Positions 8,069-16,100 of a stretch of DNA of 64,000 nucleotides are shown here, in pieces; the first letter of the stretch is position 1, and each line of letters opens with the position of its first letter. Origin of the DNA: a bacterium (GTDB taxonomy: Bacteria; Chloroflexota; Dormibacteria; Aeolococcales; Bog-877); the NCBI GenBank assembly GCA_021785655.1, contig JAJYET010000001.1, forward strand, positions 122,280 to 186,279. The letters are read 5' to 3'. Position numbers and translations under genes: made by a program. A model generated the notes under the pieces. The model had not been told where the DNA came from. It saw only the letters and a program-made list of their open reading frames with translations, and did not search any database.

Positions 8069-9979
8069 TCAGGCCCGGACCGCCCGGTTGCCGCCCCGGC
8101 GCTTGGCCGCGTACATGGCGGAGTCGGCCTCCTGCAGCAGCTTGGTCACGGTGCGGCCGTGGTCGGGGAAGGCGGCGATCCCGACCGACGCCGTGACCTT
8201 GGGGATGGCGGACCCCGGAGGCAGGGGAATGCGCGCCAGGCGAGTCCGCAGCTGGCGCGCCACCCGCCGTGCCCCCTCTGGCCCGGCGTCGTGGAGCAGG
8301 AGGACAAACTCCTCCCCGCCGTAGCGCACGGCCGCGTCCTCGGCCCGGATGGCCCGCTGCAACTCCAGGGCCACCGCCCGGAGCACGGTGTCGCCGGCCG
8401 CATGTCCGCAGCTGTCGTTGAGGTTCTTGAACTTGTCCAGGTCGATCATGAGCAGCATCAGCTGCCGTCCCGAGCGCTCCGCCAGCGCCAGTTCCCGCCT
8501 CCCAGCGTCCCGCAGCCAGCGGGTGTTGAGCAGGCCGGTGAGGGGATCGGTGATGGCGTGCTGCACCTGCTCGCTGTAGAGCTGGGCGTTCCGCCAGGCC
8601 GCCGCCGCCATGTGCACGATCAAGGTGGCCATGGTCAGCTCCCGGGCGCTGAAGGCGTCGCGGCGGAAGCGGGTGACGTTGACCACCCCGAGGCGGTGGT
8701 CCCCGGCCACCATGGGGATCACCAGCATCGACTCGTCGTCGGGCGAGGTGCCCGGCACGTGGCCGGCCGCGGGGTGGGAGTCGGCGTCGTTGATCAGCTG
8801 GGGGGTGCCGAGGTCGAAGGCCCAGCCGGTGATCCCCGCGGAGAGCGGGAAGGAGTGCCCCATGACCCCGGCCACGTATGAGGGCTCGGAGTCGGAGCGG
8901 GCCAGGAGTGGTCGGAAGCGCAGAGCGTCCCAGTCTGCCTGGTACATCGCCAGGCCGTCGGACGGCACCAGCCGCTCCAGCTGGTCGGCCGCGGTCTCCA
9001 GCACCTGTTGGGGGTCCTGCTCCCCCTGGAAGGAGCGGGCAGCGTGGCCCAGCGCCTCGGCGAGCGGGAGCTCGGGCGCCGGCGCGTCCGAAGCTGGCTC
9101 GGAGACCGCCACCCGGAGCCGGGGGCCGCTGGCCACCGCCTCCTCCAGGCCCAACACCTCTTTGGGCAGCAGCAGCTCCTGCGCCCCGGGGCCGGCGACC
9201 ACGGGCACTGCGCCGAACAGCGGCCCGTGCCCGTACTCGACTCCAAGGTCCAGGAGGCGATCCAGCTCGCCCCTGGTGGACACTCCGCCGGCAACCAGGA
9301 TCGCCCCCGTGCCGTTGCAGAACTCCAGCAGGCCCCGCAGCGCCGCCGCCAGCCCTGGATCGTGCTCGACCCCCTCGACCAGACTGCGGTCCACATGGAC
9401 CAGGTCGGGGTGGACCCGGGCCAGGACCGAGATCCGCATGCGCCCCTCCCCCACCTCGGCCAGGGACACCCGGTACCCCCGGAGGCGGAGGTCCAGCGCC
9501 AGCTCCGCCGTGGGGGCGGCAACTTCGAACTCGTCCTGCTCGCTGAGCTGCCAGACAACGCTGGAGCGGAGGATGGCGTGCGCCTGCAGGTGTCGGCCCA
9601 GGAGCGCTCCCAGCCCGGGTCGGCTCCGCCGGCGAGCGGTGAGGTTGATGAGCACGCCGGCTGGGGCCAGCCTGCCGGCCACCCCCAGCTGGGCCCGGAT
9701 CAGGGCGTCGTCCAGGGCCTCGGCGACTCCGTACGCATCGGCAGCGGCCCAGATGTCATCTCGGGACGGGAGGGCGTCGAGCCTCGGGAGCCGCCACCTG
9801 AGCTCGTAGGCGATCACCGCGCGGTCCTCGAGGCGCCGCAGCGGCTCCGCGGTGATCTTGAGGCCATCCGGCGCCAGGAGTTGGCGCAGCGCCAGCTCCT
9901 GGCCCTCTCCCGGAGGGGGGGTGGCTAGGGGCGCATCCCAGGGGCCGTCCCCGGGATCCCGGCTGAGAAGGGTGGCCAC
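8069..9979 (-). CDS. Diguanylate cyclase with degenerate EAL and GAF domains
   Basis: A 636-residue soluble protein. Residues about 35-260 have the EAL fold, but its catalytic residues are gone: the EAL position reads YELRWR, the DDFG loop reads SLAEVGEG and the last Glu motif reads AGGVST. A GAF domain follows (about 300-465). The C-terminal GGDEF domain (about 475-630) is intact, with YGGEEF and an RxxD inhibitory site (RAED) five residues upstream. It should therefore make c-di-GMP under product inhibition, with the dead EAL acting as a binding or regulatory module. The start is GTG 9979; the preceding CAAGAT six bases upstream may be a weak leaderless -10. Confidence 0.85.
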   Translation of the reverse strand: MATLLSRDPGDGPWDAPLATPPPGEGQELALRQLLAPDGLKITAEPLRRLEDRAVIAYELRWRLPRLDALPSRDDIWAAADAYGVAEALDDALIRAQLGVAGRLAPAGVLINLTARRRSRPGLGALLGRHLQAHAILRSSVVWQLSEQDEFEVAAPTAELALDLRLRGYRVSLAEVGEGRMRISVLARVHPDLVHVDRSLVEGVEHDPGLAAALRGLLEFCNGTGAILVAGGVSTRGELDRLLDLGVEYGHGPLFGAVPVVAGPGAQELLLPKEVLGLEEAVASGPRLRVAVSEPASDAPAPELPLAEALGHAARSFQGEQDPQQVLETAADQLERLVPSDGLAMYQADWDALRFRPLLARSDSEPSYVAGVMGHSFPLSAGITGWAFDLGTPQLINDADSHPAAGHVPGTSPDDESMLVIPMVAGDHRLGVVNVTRFRRDAFSARELTMATLIVHMAAAAWRNAQLYSEQVQHAITDPLTGLLNTRWLRDAGRRELALAERSGRQLMLLMIDLDKFKNLNDSCGHAAGDTVLRAVALELQRAIRAEDAAVRYGGEEFVLLLHDAGPEGARRVARQLRTRLARIPLPPGSAIPKVTASVGIAAFPDHGRTVTKLLQEADSAMYAAKRRGGNRAVRA

Positions 9980-10024
9980 GGCCTGATCTTGGCAGCCGCG
10001 GCTCCGACCCGGTTCGCGTCCCGG

Positions 10025-10645
10025 TTACGGCTCTGTCGCCCCTGGTGAACCGCTGGGCAACGGCAGTCCCGGCCAGGCCAGCGTCATCTCCGAGAAGGCC
10101 AGATGGCAGATCACCACCGGCAGCAGCGATCCCGATCGGCGCCGCATCCAGGTGGTCACCAGCCCCAGGGGGATGGCGCCCACCACCAGCAGGGGGTTTT
10201 GGGTTGGGAGCTGGGCGGCGGCGTACCCCAGCGCCGATCCCCAGACCGGCCCGGTCTCAGCGATCCATCCCCCAGATCTCCAGAAGAGCTCCTCACCGAT
10301 CACAGCGGGGACGCTCAGCACCACCCGCGTCGGGGTGGGAGCGGAGCGGACGGCCCCCTGGAGCCGTCCCAGGGCGCTGGCCGCACGGGGGATGCGGCCG
10401 GCCAGCCCTGCCCCCGCCCGGACCCCCATGTGAAGGCCCGCACCCAGGCCCAGCGCCGCCGCAGCCCACCTCCAGCTCCAGCGCCAACTGGCGGTCCGGG
10501 CCCTGGGGGCCGCGCTGAGTCCGGCCAGCGTCAGGCCCAGGGTCATGACCGGCCAGAACCGCTGCGGGCGGCGCCGGGAGAGGCGAGCCGCCGAGGTGAG
10601 AACCAGGAGCCCGACAACCTCGCGCCCGGAAGGGCCAGATGTCAT
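10025..10645 (-). CDS. CPBP-family intramembrane metalloprotease
   Basis: A 206-residue hydrophobic protein with the CPBP/Abi (CAAX protease-like) motifs: EELFWR, containing the glutamate pair and arginine, and a later helix ending ICHLAFS with the metal-binding His. It acts in the cytoplasmic membrane as a glutamic-type intramembrane protease; substrates are unknown. The start ATG 10645 overlaps the stop of the upstream flavin-barrel gene (ATGA), so the two are translationally coupled. Family members are often linked to bacteriocin immunity or protein maturation, but nothing here specifies that. Confidence 0.75.
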   Translation of the reverse strand: MTSGPSGREVVGLLVLTSAARLSRRRPQRFWPVMTLGLTLAGLSAAPRARTASWRWSWRWAAAALGLGAGLHMGVRAGAGLAGRIPRAASALGRLQGAVRSAPTPTRVVLSVPAVIGEELFWRSGGWIAETGPVWGSALGYAAAQLPTQNPLLVVGAIPLGLVTTWMRRRSGSLLPVVICHLAFSEMTLAWPGLPLPSGSPGATEP

Positions 10646-12084
10646 CGCCAGAGGGGCAGGCGGGGGAGCAGCCGGTCCACCACCGCCACTGCGGACTCGG
10701 CCAGGCTGAGGGCCAAAGCGCCGGTGAGGGACCCGGGATCAGGGGCGATGCCGGCCTCCCCCGGAGGCGTTTGGGGAAGGCCGAAGGTGAGGTCGGCGGG
10801 GAGCGTCCGGCGCAGCTCATCCGTCAGGAGCTCCCGCGCGCGCTCCAGTCGGCGCGCGTGCACTAGGGGCTGCCTCCCGGTGGTCCGGACCGAGCGGGCC
10901 GCCTCCGCCAGCCCGAGGACGGCCAGCGGCCGGTGCCCGCGCACCAAGAGGGAGTGGGCGAAGTCCCTCTCCATCGTGGCACGCTGAGCGAGCAGGGCCA
11001 GTTGGAACCGCTCCTCCGGTGACCTGGCCAGCGCCGCGGCGGCACTGAGCCAGGGAGCGTCGGCCGCGGCGGCCGAGAAGAGCCGGTCCAGGGCCGTCCA
11101 GACGCCGGGCGGGAGCCGCAGAGTTGGCACCGTCTCCCCGCCGGCCTGTCTGGCCGAGCTTCTCACCCGCGGCCGGCTGACCTCCGAGCGGTCGCCGGCT
11201 GCCGCCAGCGCCGCCACCAGGCCGGCGGCCACGTCCGGCACCACGCCGGGAGGCTTCACGAAGCCGTAAACGGAGCGGGGGTTGAAGCGGCGCCAGCCCT
11301 CTCCGCCGTCCACCGCGCCGATCCAGCCGACCATCCGAGCCATCTCATATGAGTCGTCGACGACCCGGGTCACCAGCGAGGCCCGGCGTTCCGCTCTCGA
11401 GCCCAGCTCCTGCGGCACCATCACCTCCACCCCCCCGTGTTGCAATCGGACCTGCACCGGGAGCGCCAGCGGCGCCCGGCTGGGCCGGTCCAGGAGCGCA
11501 AGGGCTGATGGCATCCCGTCCGCCAGCATCTGCAGCCCTGAGAGCTGCAGCCGGCCCGAGTAGGGTCGGCGCCGCGGCGGGCCGATGGGCGAGGGCGGGC
11601 GGCGTTCCTTGGGGAGGCTGAAGCGACCGACACGGTGCCTTCCCCACTCCTGCCCTCCGGCCGCACTCCAGATCTCCACGATCCGTACCCGGATCAGGAC
11701 CCGCCGCCAGTAGTCCCCGTACAGTCGGCGCCAGAACGGGTGCTCCGAGCTGATCCCGAAGAACTCCCGCTGCGCCCCGGGGCCCCCCATGAGGCGGAAG
11801 AGCTGGGCCAGGTTCTGGGTGCCGTCACCCGAGTGCACGGTGGCCTCTCCCCGTATCACCACCGGGTCGCCCCCGGCGGACCAGCGCATCATCGCCACCC
11901 GGGGGTGGAAGCCAAGGTTGCGCACCTTGGAGGTGAAGCCCACGGTGGTTGAGGTCCAGATCTCTCCCTGTTCGGGCAGGAGCCGGGCGCCCACCGCCGC
12001 CCACACCGGGGTGCCCCAGGGGTTGAGGGTGACCAGGTCCCACTGCAGGAAGCGGTCCAGCCCCTCCAGCCGACTCAGCAACAT
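10642..12084 (-). CDS. Pyridoxamine 5'-phosphate oxidase-like split-barrel protein with C-terminal extension
   Basis: Residues 1-140 or so resemble the FMN/F420-binding split-barrel fold (TSTTVGFTSKVRNL, HPRVAMM). A second barrel-like stretch (about 175-260) and an Arg/Ala-rich helical C-terminus follow. At 480 residues it is far longer than the usual 140-residue oxidases. The start is ATG 12084, chosen because a -10-like TACCGT lies seven bases before it (leaderless pattern); upstream residues in the same frame look non-coding. It is coupled by ATGA to the CPBP protease. Substrate and cofactor are not deducible. Confidence 0.55.
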   Translation of the reverse strand: MLLSRLEGLDRFLQWDLVTLNPWGTPVWAAVGARLLPEQGEIWTSTTVGFTSKVRNLGFHPRVAMMRWSAGGDPVVIRGEATVHSGDGTQNLAQLFRLMGGPGAQREFFGISSEHPFWRRLYGDYWRRVLIRVRIVEIWSAAGGQEWGRHRVGRFSLPKERRPPSPIGPPRRRPYSGRLQLSGLQMLADGMPSALALLDRPSRAPLALPVQVRLQHGGVEVMVPQELGSRAERRASLVTRVVDDSYEMARMVGWIGAVDGGEGWRRFNPRSVYGFVKPPGVVPDVAAGLVAALAAAGDRSEVSRPRVRSSARQAGGETVPTLRLPPGVWTALDRLFSAAAADAPWLSAAAALARSPEERFQLALLAQRATMERDFAHSLLVRGHRPLAVLGLAEAARSVRTTGRQPLVHARRLERARELLTDELRRTLPADLTFGLPQTPPGEAGIAPDPGSLTGALALSLAESAVAVVDRLLPRLPLWR

Positions 12085-12091
12085 CCCCTCA

Positions 12092-12097
12092 ACGGTA
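12092..12097 (-). promoter_or_regulatory. Leaderless -10 element (TACCGT, N7, ATG)
   Basis: TACCGT lies seven bases before the ATG at 12084, matching the TANNNT-N6/7-start pattern seen at nine other genes here. It would place the transcription start at the start codon. Confidence 0.5.
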
Positions 12098-12141
12098 CGG
12101 GATATCCTCAAGACCGCACATGCCGCCGCTGCCGCCCACCA

Positions 12142-12636
12142 ATGCCTGAGGCCCGCGCGCGCCGCCTCATCCGAGCGGCCCCGGCACTGGTCTTCGACTT
12201 CATCTCGGACATAGACAACGCGCCCCGCTGGATGTTCGGGGTCCGCGAGGTTTGGGGTACCACACATCGACCGGTGCTCGAGGGCGACCGTCTGCACATC
12301 CGGCTGGTCGCCGGAGGCAGGCTGGCGGACAGCGAATGGGTGATCGGTCGGTGCGTCCCGCCCCGGCTCCTTACCAGCTCCGGCCAGGCGCTGGGGGCGA
12401 CCGGCCGCCTAGAGGTGAGCTGTGGGGCTCAAGGACCTCAGCTCACCGAGGTCACCCAGCGGCTGGTCTACCAGCTTCCCGGGGGCCCGCTGGGGCTGCT
12501 TGCGGCGCGCTTCGGGGTGAGCGGCATCCTAGAGCTCCAGGCGCAGCGGTCGCTGCAGGCTCTCGCCGCCATCCTGGAGAAGGGAGCCTCCGGGTCCGGA
12601 CGACCGGTCGGTGACCCGGCGCCGCAGAGGACGTGA
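12142..12636 (+). CDS. SRPBCC (START/polyketide-cyclase-like) family protein
   Basis: A 164-residue protein with the SRPBCC helix-grip pattern: N-terminal strand then VFDFISDIDNAPRW, alternating strands, and a C-terminal long helix (ELQAQRSLQALAAIL). Such proteins bind hydrophobic ligands in a cavity, and many are uncharacterised. It is transcribed divergently from the split-barrel gene and heads an overlapping operon: its stop overlaps the GTG of the lipoyl-ligase-like gene, which in turn overlaps peptide deformylase. TATCCT at 12103-12108 could be its -10. Confidence 0.7.
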   Translation: MPEARARRLIRAAPALVFDFISDIDNAPRWMFGVREVWGTTHRPVLEGDRLHIRLVAGGRLADSEWVIGRCVPPRLLTSSGQALGATGRLEVSCGAQGPQLTEVTQRLVYQLPGGPLGLLAARFGVSGILELQAQRSLQALAAILEKGASGSGRPVGDPAPQRT

Positions 12637-13328
12637 GCAGCAAGGCCCCGGGCTGGTTCGTAGATCCGGTCGGCCCCCGGTCCGAGGACGACCCCCTCCT
12701 GACCTCGGGCCGGATCTTCGACCTGGTCCCCCCGGAGCCGGGCCGCGCGATGCTGCTGCCCCTGCTCGGCCGCCCCGGGGTCACCCTGGGACCGTCGCTG
12801 GGCCGCCGGAGCCAGGTGGTGGCCGCGATCTCGGCGATCCCGGGGATCGGGGAGGTCCGGCTCAGCCCCATCGGCGGCACGGTGGGACCGGGTGGCCCGG
12901 GATGGCTGTCACTCCTCTTCGCGGTGCGCCTGCCTCCAGGACTGCCCCGACCCCTGGACGAGGTCCTGGACCTCGTGAGCTCCTGGCTGGGCGATCGGCT
13001 GGGCGGGATCGACCTCCAGCGGGGGCGTGTCGCAGGAGCCTGGTGCCCGGGATTCAGCGACCTCGACGTGGCCGGGCGCAAGCTGGTGGGCGTGGGCTTC
13101 AAGCTCCGTCGGGATGAGGCCCTGGCCCGGGCGGTTATCTGCGTTCGGGCTCCCACTGACGAGGAGCTGGAGGCACTTCATCGCTGCCACCTCACCTTCG
13201 GGGAGGGGGTGGCGGCCCAAAGCCTCACCTGCCTGGCAGACGTCCTGGGGCGACCGGGGATGACCCGGGAGGCGGCGATGGAACTGCTCGGCATCCCTGC
13301 CCCCCCGGCTGGGATGATTTTGGGATGA
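12633..13328 (+). CDS. Lipoyl/biotinyl protein ligase (LplA/LipB-BPL fold) family protein
   Basis: The region WCPGFSDLDVAGRKLVGVG (residues about 137-155) is the signature of the lipoate-protein ligase / octanoyltransferase superfamily, where the Lys in GRKL activates the acyl group. Family members attach lipoate or octanoate to E2/GcvH lysines. At 231 residues it lacks the accessory C-terminal domain of LplA, and its N-terminal arginine-rich substrate motif is not obvious. The substrate (lipoate, octanoate or biotin) is therefore uncertain. The start is GTG 12633, in a GTGA overlap with the upstream gene; the stop overlaps def (ATGA). Confidence 0.65.
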   Translation: MSSKAPGWFVDPVGPRSEDDPLLTSGRIFDLVPPEPGRAMLLPLLGRPGVTLGPSLGRRSQVVAAISAIPGIGEVRLSPIGGTVGPGGPGWLSLLFAVRLPPGLPRPLDEVLDLVSSWLGDRLGGIDLQRGRVAGAWCPGFSDLDVAGRKLVGVGFKLRRDEALARAVICVRAPTDEELEALHRCHLTFGEGVAAQSLTCLADVLGRPGMTREAAMELLGIPAPPAGMILG

Positions 13329-13822
13329 GGTACCCGTCGCCGCTGCAGCTGGTCACCGATCCCGCCGCGGTCCTCCACCACCGGGCCGAGAAGGTCCGCA
13401 ACTTCGATCATGAGCTGAAAGAGCTGGTGGCGGAGATGTATGTGCGCTGCGTGGAATGGAACGGGGTGGGGCTGGCCGCCCCGCAGGTGGGGCTCAGCCT
13501 GCAGCTCGCGGTGATCGTCTATGAGGGCCGGCGGTTCGCCTTCTGCAATCCGGAGCGGCTCTCTGCCCAGGGAGAGGTGGACGCCCGCGAGGGCTGCCTC
13601 TCCCTCCCCGGTCGAGTGGGGGTGGTGCGCCGGTTCGATTCCACCACGGTCCGCTACCGCAACCCCCAGGGACGTGGGGTGGTGCGCAGCTTCGAAGGCT
13701 GGCTGGCCCGCATCGTCCAGCACGAGTCGGACCACCTGGTGGGCATGCTCTGCCCCGAGCGACTGGCTCCGGGCGAGGTGTTCCACGAGATCGACGACGA
13801 GGATGAGGAACTGGAGGGCTGA
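13325..13822 (+). CDS. def: Peptide deformylase
   Basis: Removes the N-formyl group from nascent proteins. All three metalloenzyme motifs are present in 165 residues: GVGLAAPQVG (residues 47-56), EGCLSLPG (near 93) with the metal-binding Cys, and QHESDHLVG (near 139) with the HExDH motif. Length is typical of the family. It is the last gene of a three-gene overlapping operon. A strong GC-rich hairpin at 13838-13864 lies between it and the convergent YceI gene. Confidence 0.95.
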   Translation: MRYPSPLQLVTDPAAVLHHRAEKVRNFDHELKELVAEMYVRCVEWNGVGLAAPQVGLSLQLAVIVYEGRRFAFCNPERLSAQGEVDAREGCLSLPGRVGVVRRFDSTTVRYRNPQGRGVVRSFEGWLARIVQHESDHLVGMLCPERLAPGEVFHEIDDEDEELEG

Positions 13823-13837
13823 CCCCCCCTGGATGGC

Positions 13838-13864
13838 CCGGCGGCCCGCCCCGCGGGCCGCCGG
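13838..13864. terminator. Perfect 12-bp GC hairpin between convergent def and YceI genes
   Basis: The arms CCGGCGGCCCGC and GCGGGCCGCCGG are perfect reverse complements separated by CCC. The hairpin sits in the 55-base gap between two converging genes and has no U-tract. It probably stops or protects transcripts from both sides; termination is inferred from position and stability. Confidence 0.55.
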
Positions 13865-13877
13865 AAACCACGGGCAC

Positions 13878-14417
13878 TCAGGCCTCGACGGCCTCCGCGA
13901 CCAGGTTGGCCTCGGCGTCCACCGAGATCTTCACCTCGTCGCCGACCAGCATCCCGCCGGTCTCCAGGGCCACGTTCCAGGTGAGCCCGAAGTCCTTGCG
14001 GCTGAGGGAGGCGGTGGCCTCGAAGCCCGCTGCCTTGACGCCGTAGGGGCTGACCTGGTTACCGAGGTGGGTGACCTCCAGCGTGATCGGCCGGGTCACG
14101 TCCTTGATGGTCAGGTCGCCGGTCACCCGGTAGCGGTCACCACCCAGGTGCTCCACCCCGGTGCTCTGGAAGACCATCTCCGGGAACTTGTCGGCCTCGA
14201 AGAAGTCCGCTGAGGTGAGGTGGGCGTTGCGCTGGGGGTCACGGGTGTCGATGCTGGCCGCCTTCACCACCGCCCGGACCGAGCTCTTGGTCAGGTCATC
14301 GGGATCGAGCTCCAAGTCGACGCTGAACTCCCTAAAGTGGCCCTTCACAGTGCTCACCATCATGTGGCGAACCGAGAACTCGATCGCCGAGTGAGCCATG
14401 TCCAACTTCCAGGTCAT
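13878..14417 (-). CDS. YceI-family polyisoprenoid-binding-like protein
   Basis: A 179-residue lipocalin-like protein. The start MTWKLDMAHSAIEFSVRHMM and the motifs DPQRNAHL, FFEADKFPEM and DLTIKDVTRPI are diagnostic of the YceI family, which bind isoprenoid-type lipids. No signal peptide is present, so it should be cytoplasmic, unlike E. coli YceI. The start ATG 14417 has a strong GGAGGA six bases upstream. It is divergent from a MarR regulator, and their shared spacer holds a dyad at 14447-14474, suggesting MarR control. Confidence 0.9.
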   Translation of the reverse strand: MTWKLDMAHSAIEFSVRHMMVSTVKGHFREFSVDLELDPDDLTKSSVRAVVKAASIDTRDPQRNAHLTSADFFEADKFPEMVFQSTGVEHLGGDRYRVTGDLTIKDVTRPITLEVTHLGNQVSPYGVKAAGFEATASLSRKDFGLTWNVALETGGMLVGDEVKISVDAEANLVAEAVEA

Positions 14418-14446
14418 GCAAAATCCTCCAATGTCGCGCCTGCCGC

Positions 14447-14474
14447 GGTCATAGTTGCTGGTACAATCATAACC
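14447..14474 (+). promoter_or_regulatory. Imperfect palindrome in YceI/MarR divergent spacer (likely MarR operator)
   Basis: The left arm GGTCATAGTTG and right arm CAATCATAACC are inverted repeats matching at 8 of 11 positions, with spacer CTGGTA. The right arm overlaps TACAAT (14462-14467), a good -10 for the MarR gene. A weaker second dyad, GTTG...CAAC, lies at 14483-14500 over the MarR start. The spacing suits a dimeric MarR protein controlling both genes. Confidence 0.55.
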
Positions 14475-14489
14475 CAGAGGTAGTTGTCT

Positions 14490-14999
14490 GTGCAAGCAAC
14501 CACGGGAGCGTCGATCGACCAGGCGGCCATGGCTGCCTGGCAGTCCTTCCTGCGCGCCCACGCGGTCCTGATCCGGACGCTGGAGCGGGAGCTCCAGGCG
14601 GCTCGGGGCCTGCCGCTGGCCGAGTACGACGTGCTGGTGCAGCTGGACGGGGTGCCGGAGGGCCGGCTGCGGATGGCCCAGCTGGCCGACCAGGTCCTGC
14701 TGAGCCGCAGCGGCCTGACCCGCCTGGTGGAGCGGATGGAGGCCTCGGGGCTGGTGCGGCGCGAGGTCTGCCCCAGCGACGCCCGAGGCGCCTTCGCCGC
14801 CATCACCGAGGAGGGCCGGCGGCAGCTGCTCAGCAGTGCGGAGATCCACATGCGCTCTTTGCGGGACCATTTCGTCGGCCCGCTAGACTCGAGCCAGATC
14901 GGCCAGCTCCAGGAGGCCTGTGACCGGCTCCTGGAGGGCAGCCCGGAGGAACCGGTCCGCTGCCCATCGACGGATCAACCAGGCGCCGAGGAGGTTTGA
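14490..14999 (+). CDS. MarR-family transcriptional regulator (divergent from YceI gene)
   Basis: A 169-residue winged-helix protein. The HTH is RMAQLADQVLLSRSGLTRLV and the wing contains CPSDARGAFAAITEEG, as in MarR repressors. I chose GTG 14490 (CAGAGG nine bases upstream); a TTG at 14484 is also in frame. It probably represses YceI and itself through the spacer palindromes. The next gene, a PCP_red domain protein, starts two bases after the stop, so it is likely in the same transcript. Confidence 0.9.
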   Translation: MQATTGASIDQAAMAAWQSFLRAHAVLIRTLERELQAARGLPLAEYDVLVQLDGVPEGRLRMAQLADQVLLSRSGLTRLVERMEASGLVRREVCPSDARGAFAAITEEGRRQLLSSAEIHMRSLRDHFVGPLDSSQIGQLQEACDRLLEGSPEEPVRCPSTDQPGAEEV

Positions 15000-15001
15000 G
15001 C

Positions 15002-15703
15002 ATGCCGGAGCCGGAGTCGGAGCGCTGCCCGTATCCGGGAGCCGGACCGGCCGCCGAGGGGTGCCCGGTGCCCCACGGCGAGGGGGCTCCCGGATGGGAC
15101 CTGGACGCCCATCTGGAAGCGGTTCGGCGGGCCCGGCAGGCTGCCCCCGCCAGCCACATGGACCCGGAGCGAGCCGAGAAGATGGCGGTCGGGGCCGCCG
15201 AGCAGCGAGCCCGCCAGCGGGGTCTGGACGAGATCGGCTCCAAGTTCGTGGAGGGCCTGGGGAAGAAGCTGGGGTATGGCCATCCCCTGAGCGACCGCAC
15301 CGGCCTCCCCCAGTTCACCTGGACCGAGGCGGCCGAGCGGCGGCTGGAGGAGGTGCCCGCCTTCTGCCGCGAGCTCACCCGCTGGCGGGTGGAGTGGACC
15401 GCGCTCAAGAAGGGGCTCGGGACCACGATCACCCCGGAGATCATGGAGATCAAGTACCAGATGTGGGGGGAGGTCTCCCACCGGATCCAGGAGCGACGCC
15501 AGCAGGAGCTGCCCTGGACCGATTCGGCCCTGGACCGGTTCGCGCGGGTCCCGGACTTCGTGAAGGGGCAGGTCCTGGAGGCGGTGGAGGGCAACGCCCG
15601 CCAGATGGGGGCCACCCGGGTGGACGATGAGGTGGTGGACCAGGTGATCCGCCGCTGGTCCGAGACCGGCGACTTCCACGAGGGGCTCTACGGGTTCCGC
15701 TGA
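15002..15703 (+). CDS. PCP_red (protochlorophyllide-reductase C-terminal-like) domain protein
   Basis: A 233-residue protein whose last 60 residues or so (ALDRFARVPDFVKGQVLEAV, then a Gly-containing turn and a second helix) resemble the PCP_red domain found at the C-terminus of BchB/ChlB. No nitrogenase-like domain is present, so it is not a chlorophyll enzyme. The first 40 residues are Pro/Gly/Glu rich with two Cys (CPYP, CPVP). The start ATG 15002 has GAGGAGG eight bases upstream. It lies directly after the MarR gene. In other bacteria this domain stands alone next to metal or redox genes; its function here is unknown. Confidence 0.55.
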   Translation: MPEPESERCPYPGAGPAAEGCPVPHGEGAPGWDLDAHLEAVRRARQAAPASHMDPERAEKMAVGAAEQRARQRGLDEIGSKFVEGLGKKLGYGHPLSDRTGLPQFTWTEAAERRLEEVPAFCRELTRWRVEWTALKKGLGTTITPEIMEIKYQMWGEVSHRIQERRQQELPWTDSALDRFARVPDFVKGQVLEAVEGNARQMGATRVDDEVVDQVIRRWSETGDFHEGLYGFR

Positions 15704-15719
15704 GCCCTCCCGCCGCGGC

Positions 15720-16100
15720 TCAGGCCCCGGAATCCAACCCTGACCGCGCCTCCTCGACCGAGACCTCGCCGCGCGCCAGGGCGCGAAGGAGTTCCAGCGG
15801 GCCCTCGGGTGGGGACGGCGACCCGGGCTCCAGCCCCAACTTGAGCAGGACCGCGTCCAGCCGGGAGCGGGCCGCGGGGTAGCTGACCCCCAGCCCGCGC
15901 TCCAGCGCCTTCATGTTGCCGCGGGACGCCAGGAAGAGGTTGAGGAGCTCCCGTTCCTCCGCTCGCAGGGAACAGAACTCGCAGCTGGGGAAGTCCCCGG
16001 TGAGCTCGGTTCCGCAGGCGCGGCAGCTGAGCCGGGTCAGCCGCAACTCCTCGCCGCAGACCGGGCAGCGGTGGGGCGGGTGCAGGTCCGGGTCGGTCAA
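15720..16100 (-). CDS. DUF2089-family zinc-ribbon/HTH protein
   Basis: A 126-residue protein. Two CxxC pairs (CPVCGEE, CRACGTE) form a zinc ribbon, followed by SCEFCSL and a helix-turn-helix-like region (NMKALERGLGVSYPAARSRL) typical of DUF2089. It probably binds DNA or nucleoprotein. The start is TTG 16100, which overlaps the stop of the upstream gene (TTGA). This pairing with a DUF4097-like protein recurs in several phyla and suggests a regulator/effector pair. Confidence 0.8.
   Translation of the reverse strand: MTDPDLHPPHRCPVCGEELRLTRLSCRACGTELTGDFPSCEFCSLRAEERELLNLFLASRGNMKALERGLGVSYPAARSRLDAVLLKLGLEPGSPSPPEGPLELLRALARGEVSVEEARSGLDSGA

Noticed and set aside
15002..15703. Protochlorophyllide reductase subunit
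   Set aside because: Only the C-terminal helical domain is similar; the nitrogenase-like catalytic part is absent and no other chlorophyll genes are present.
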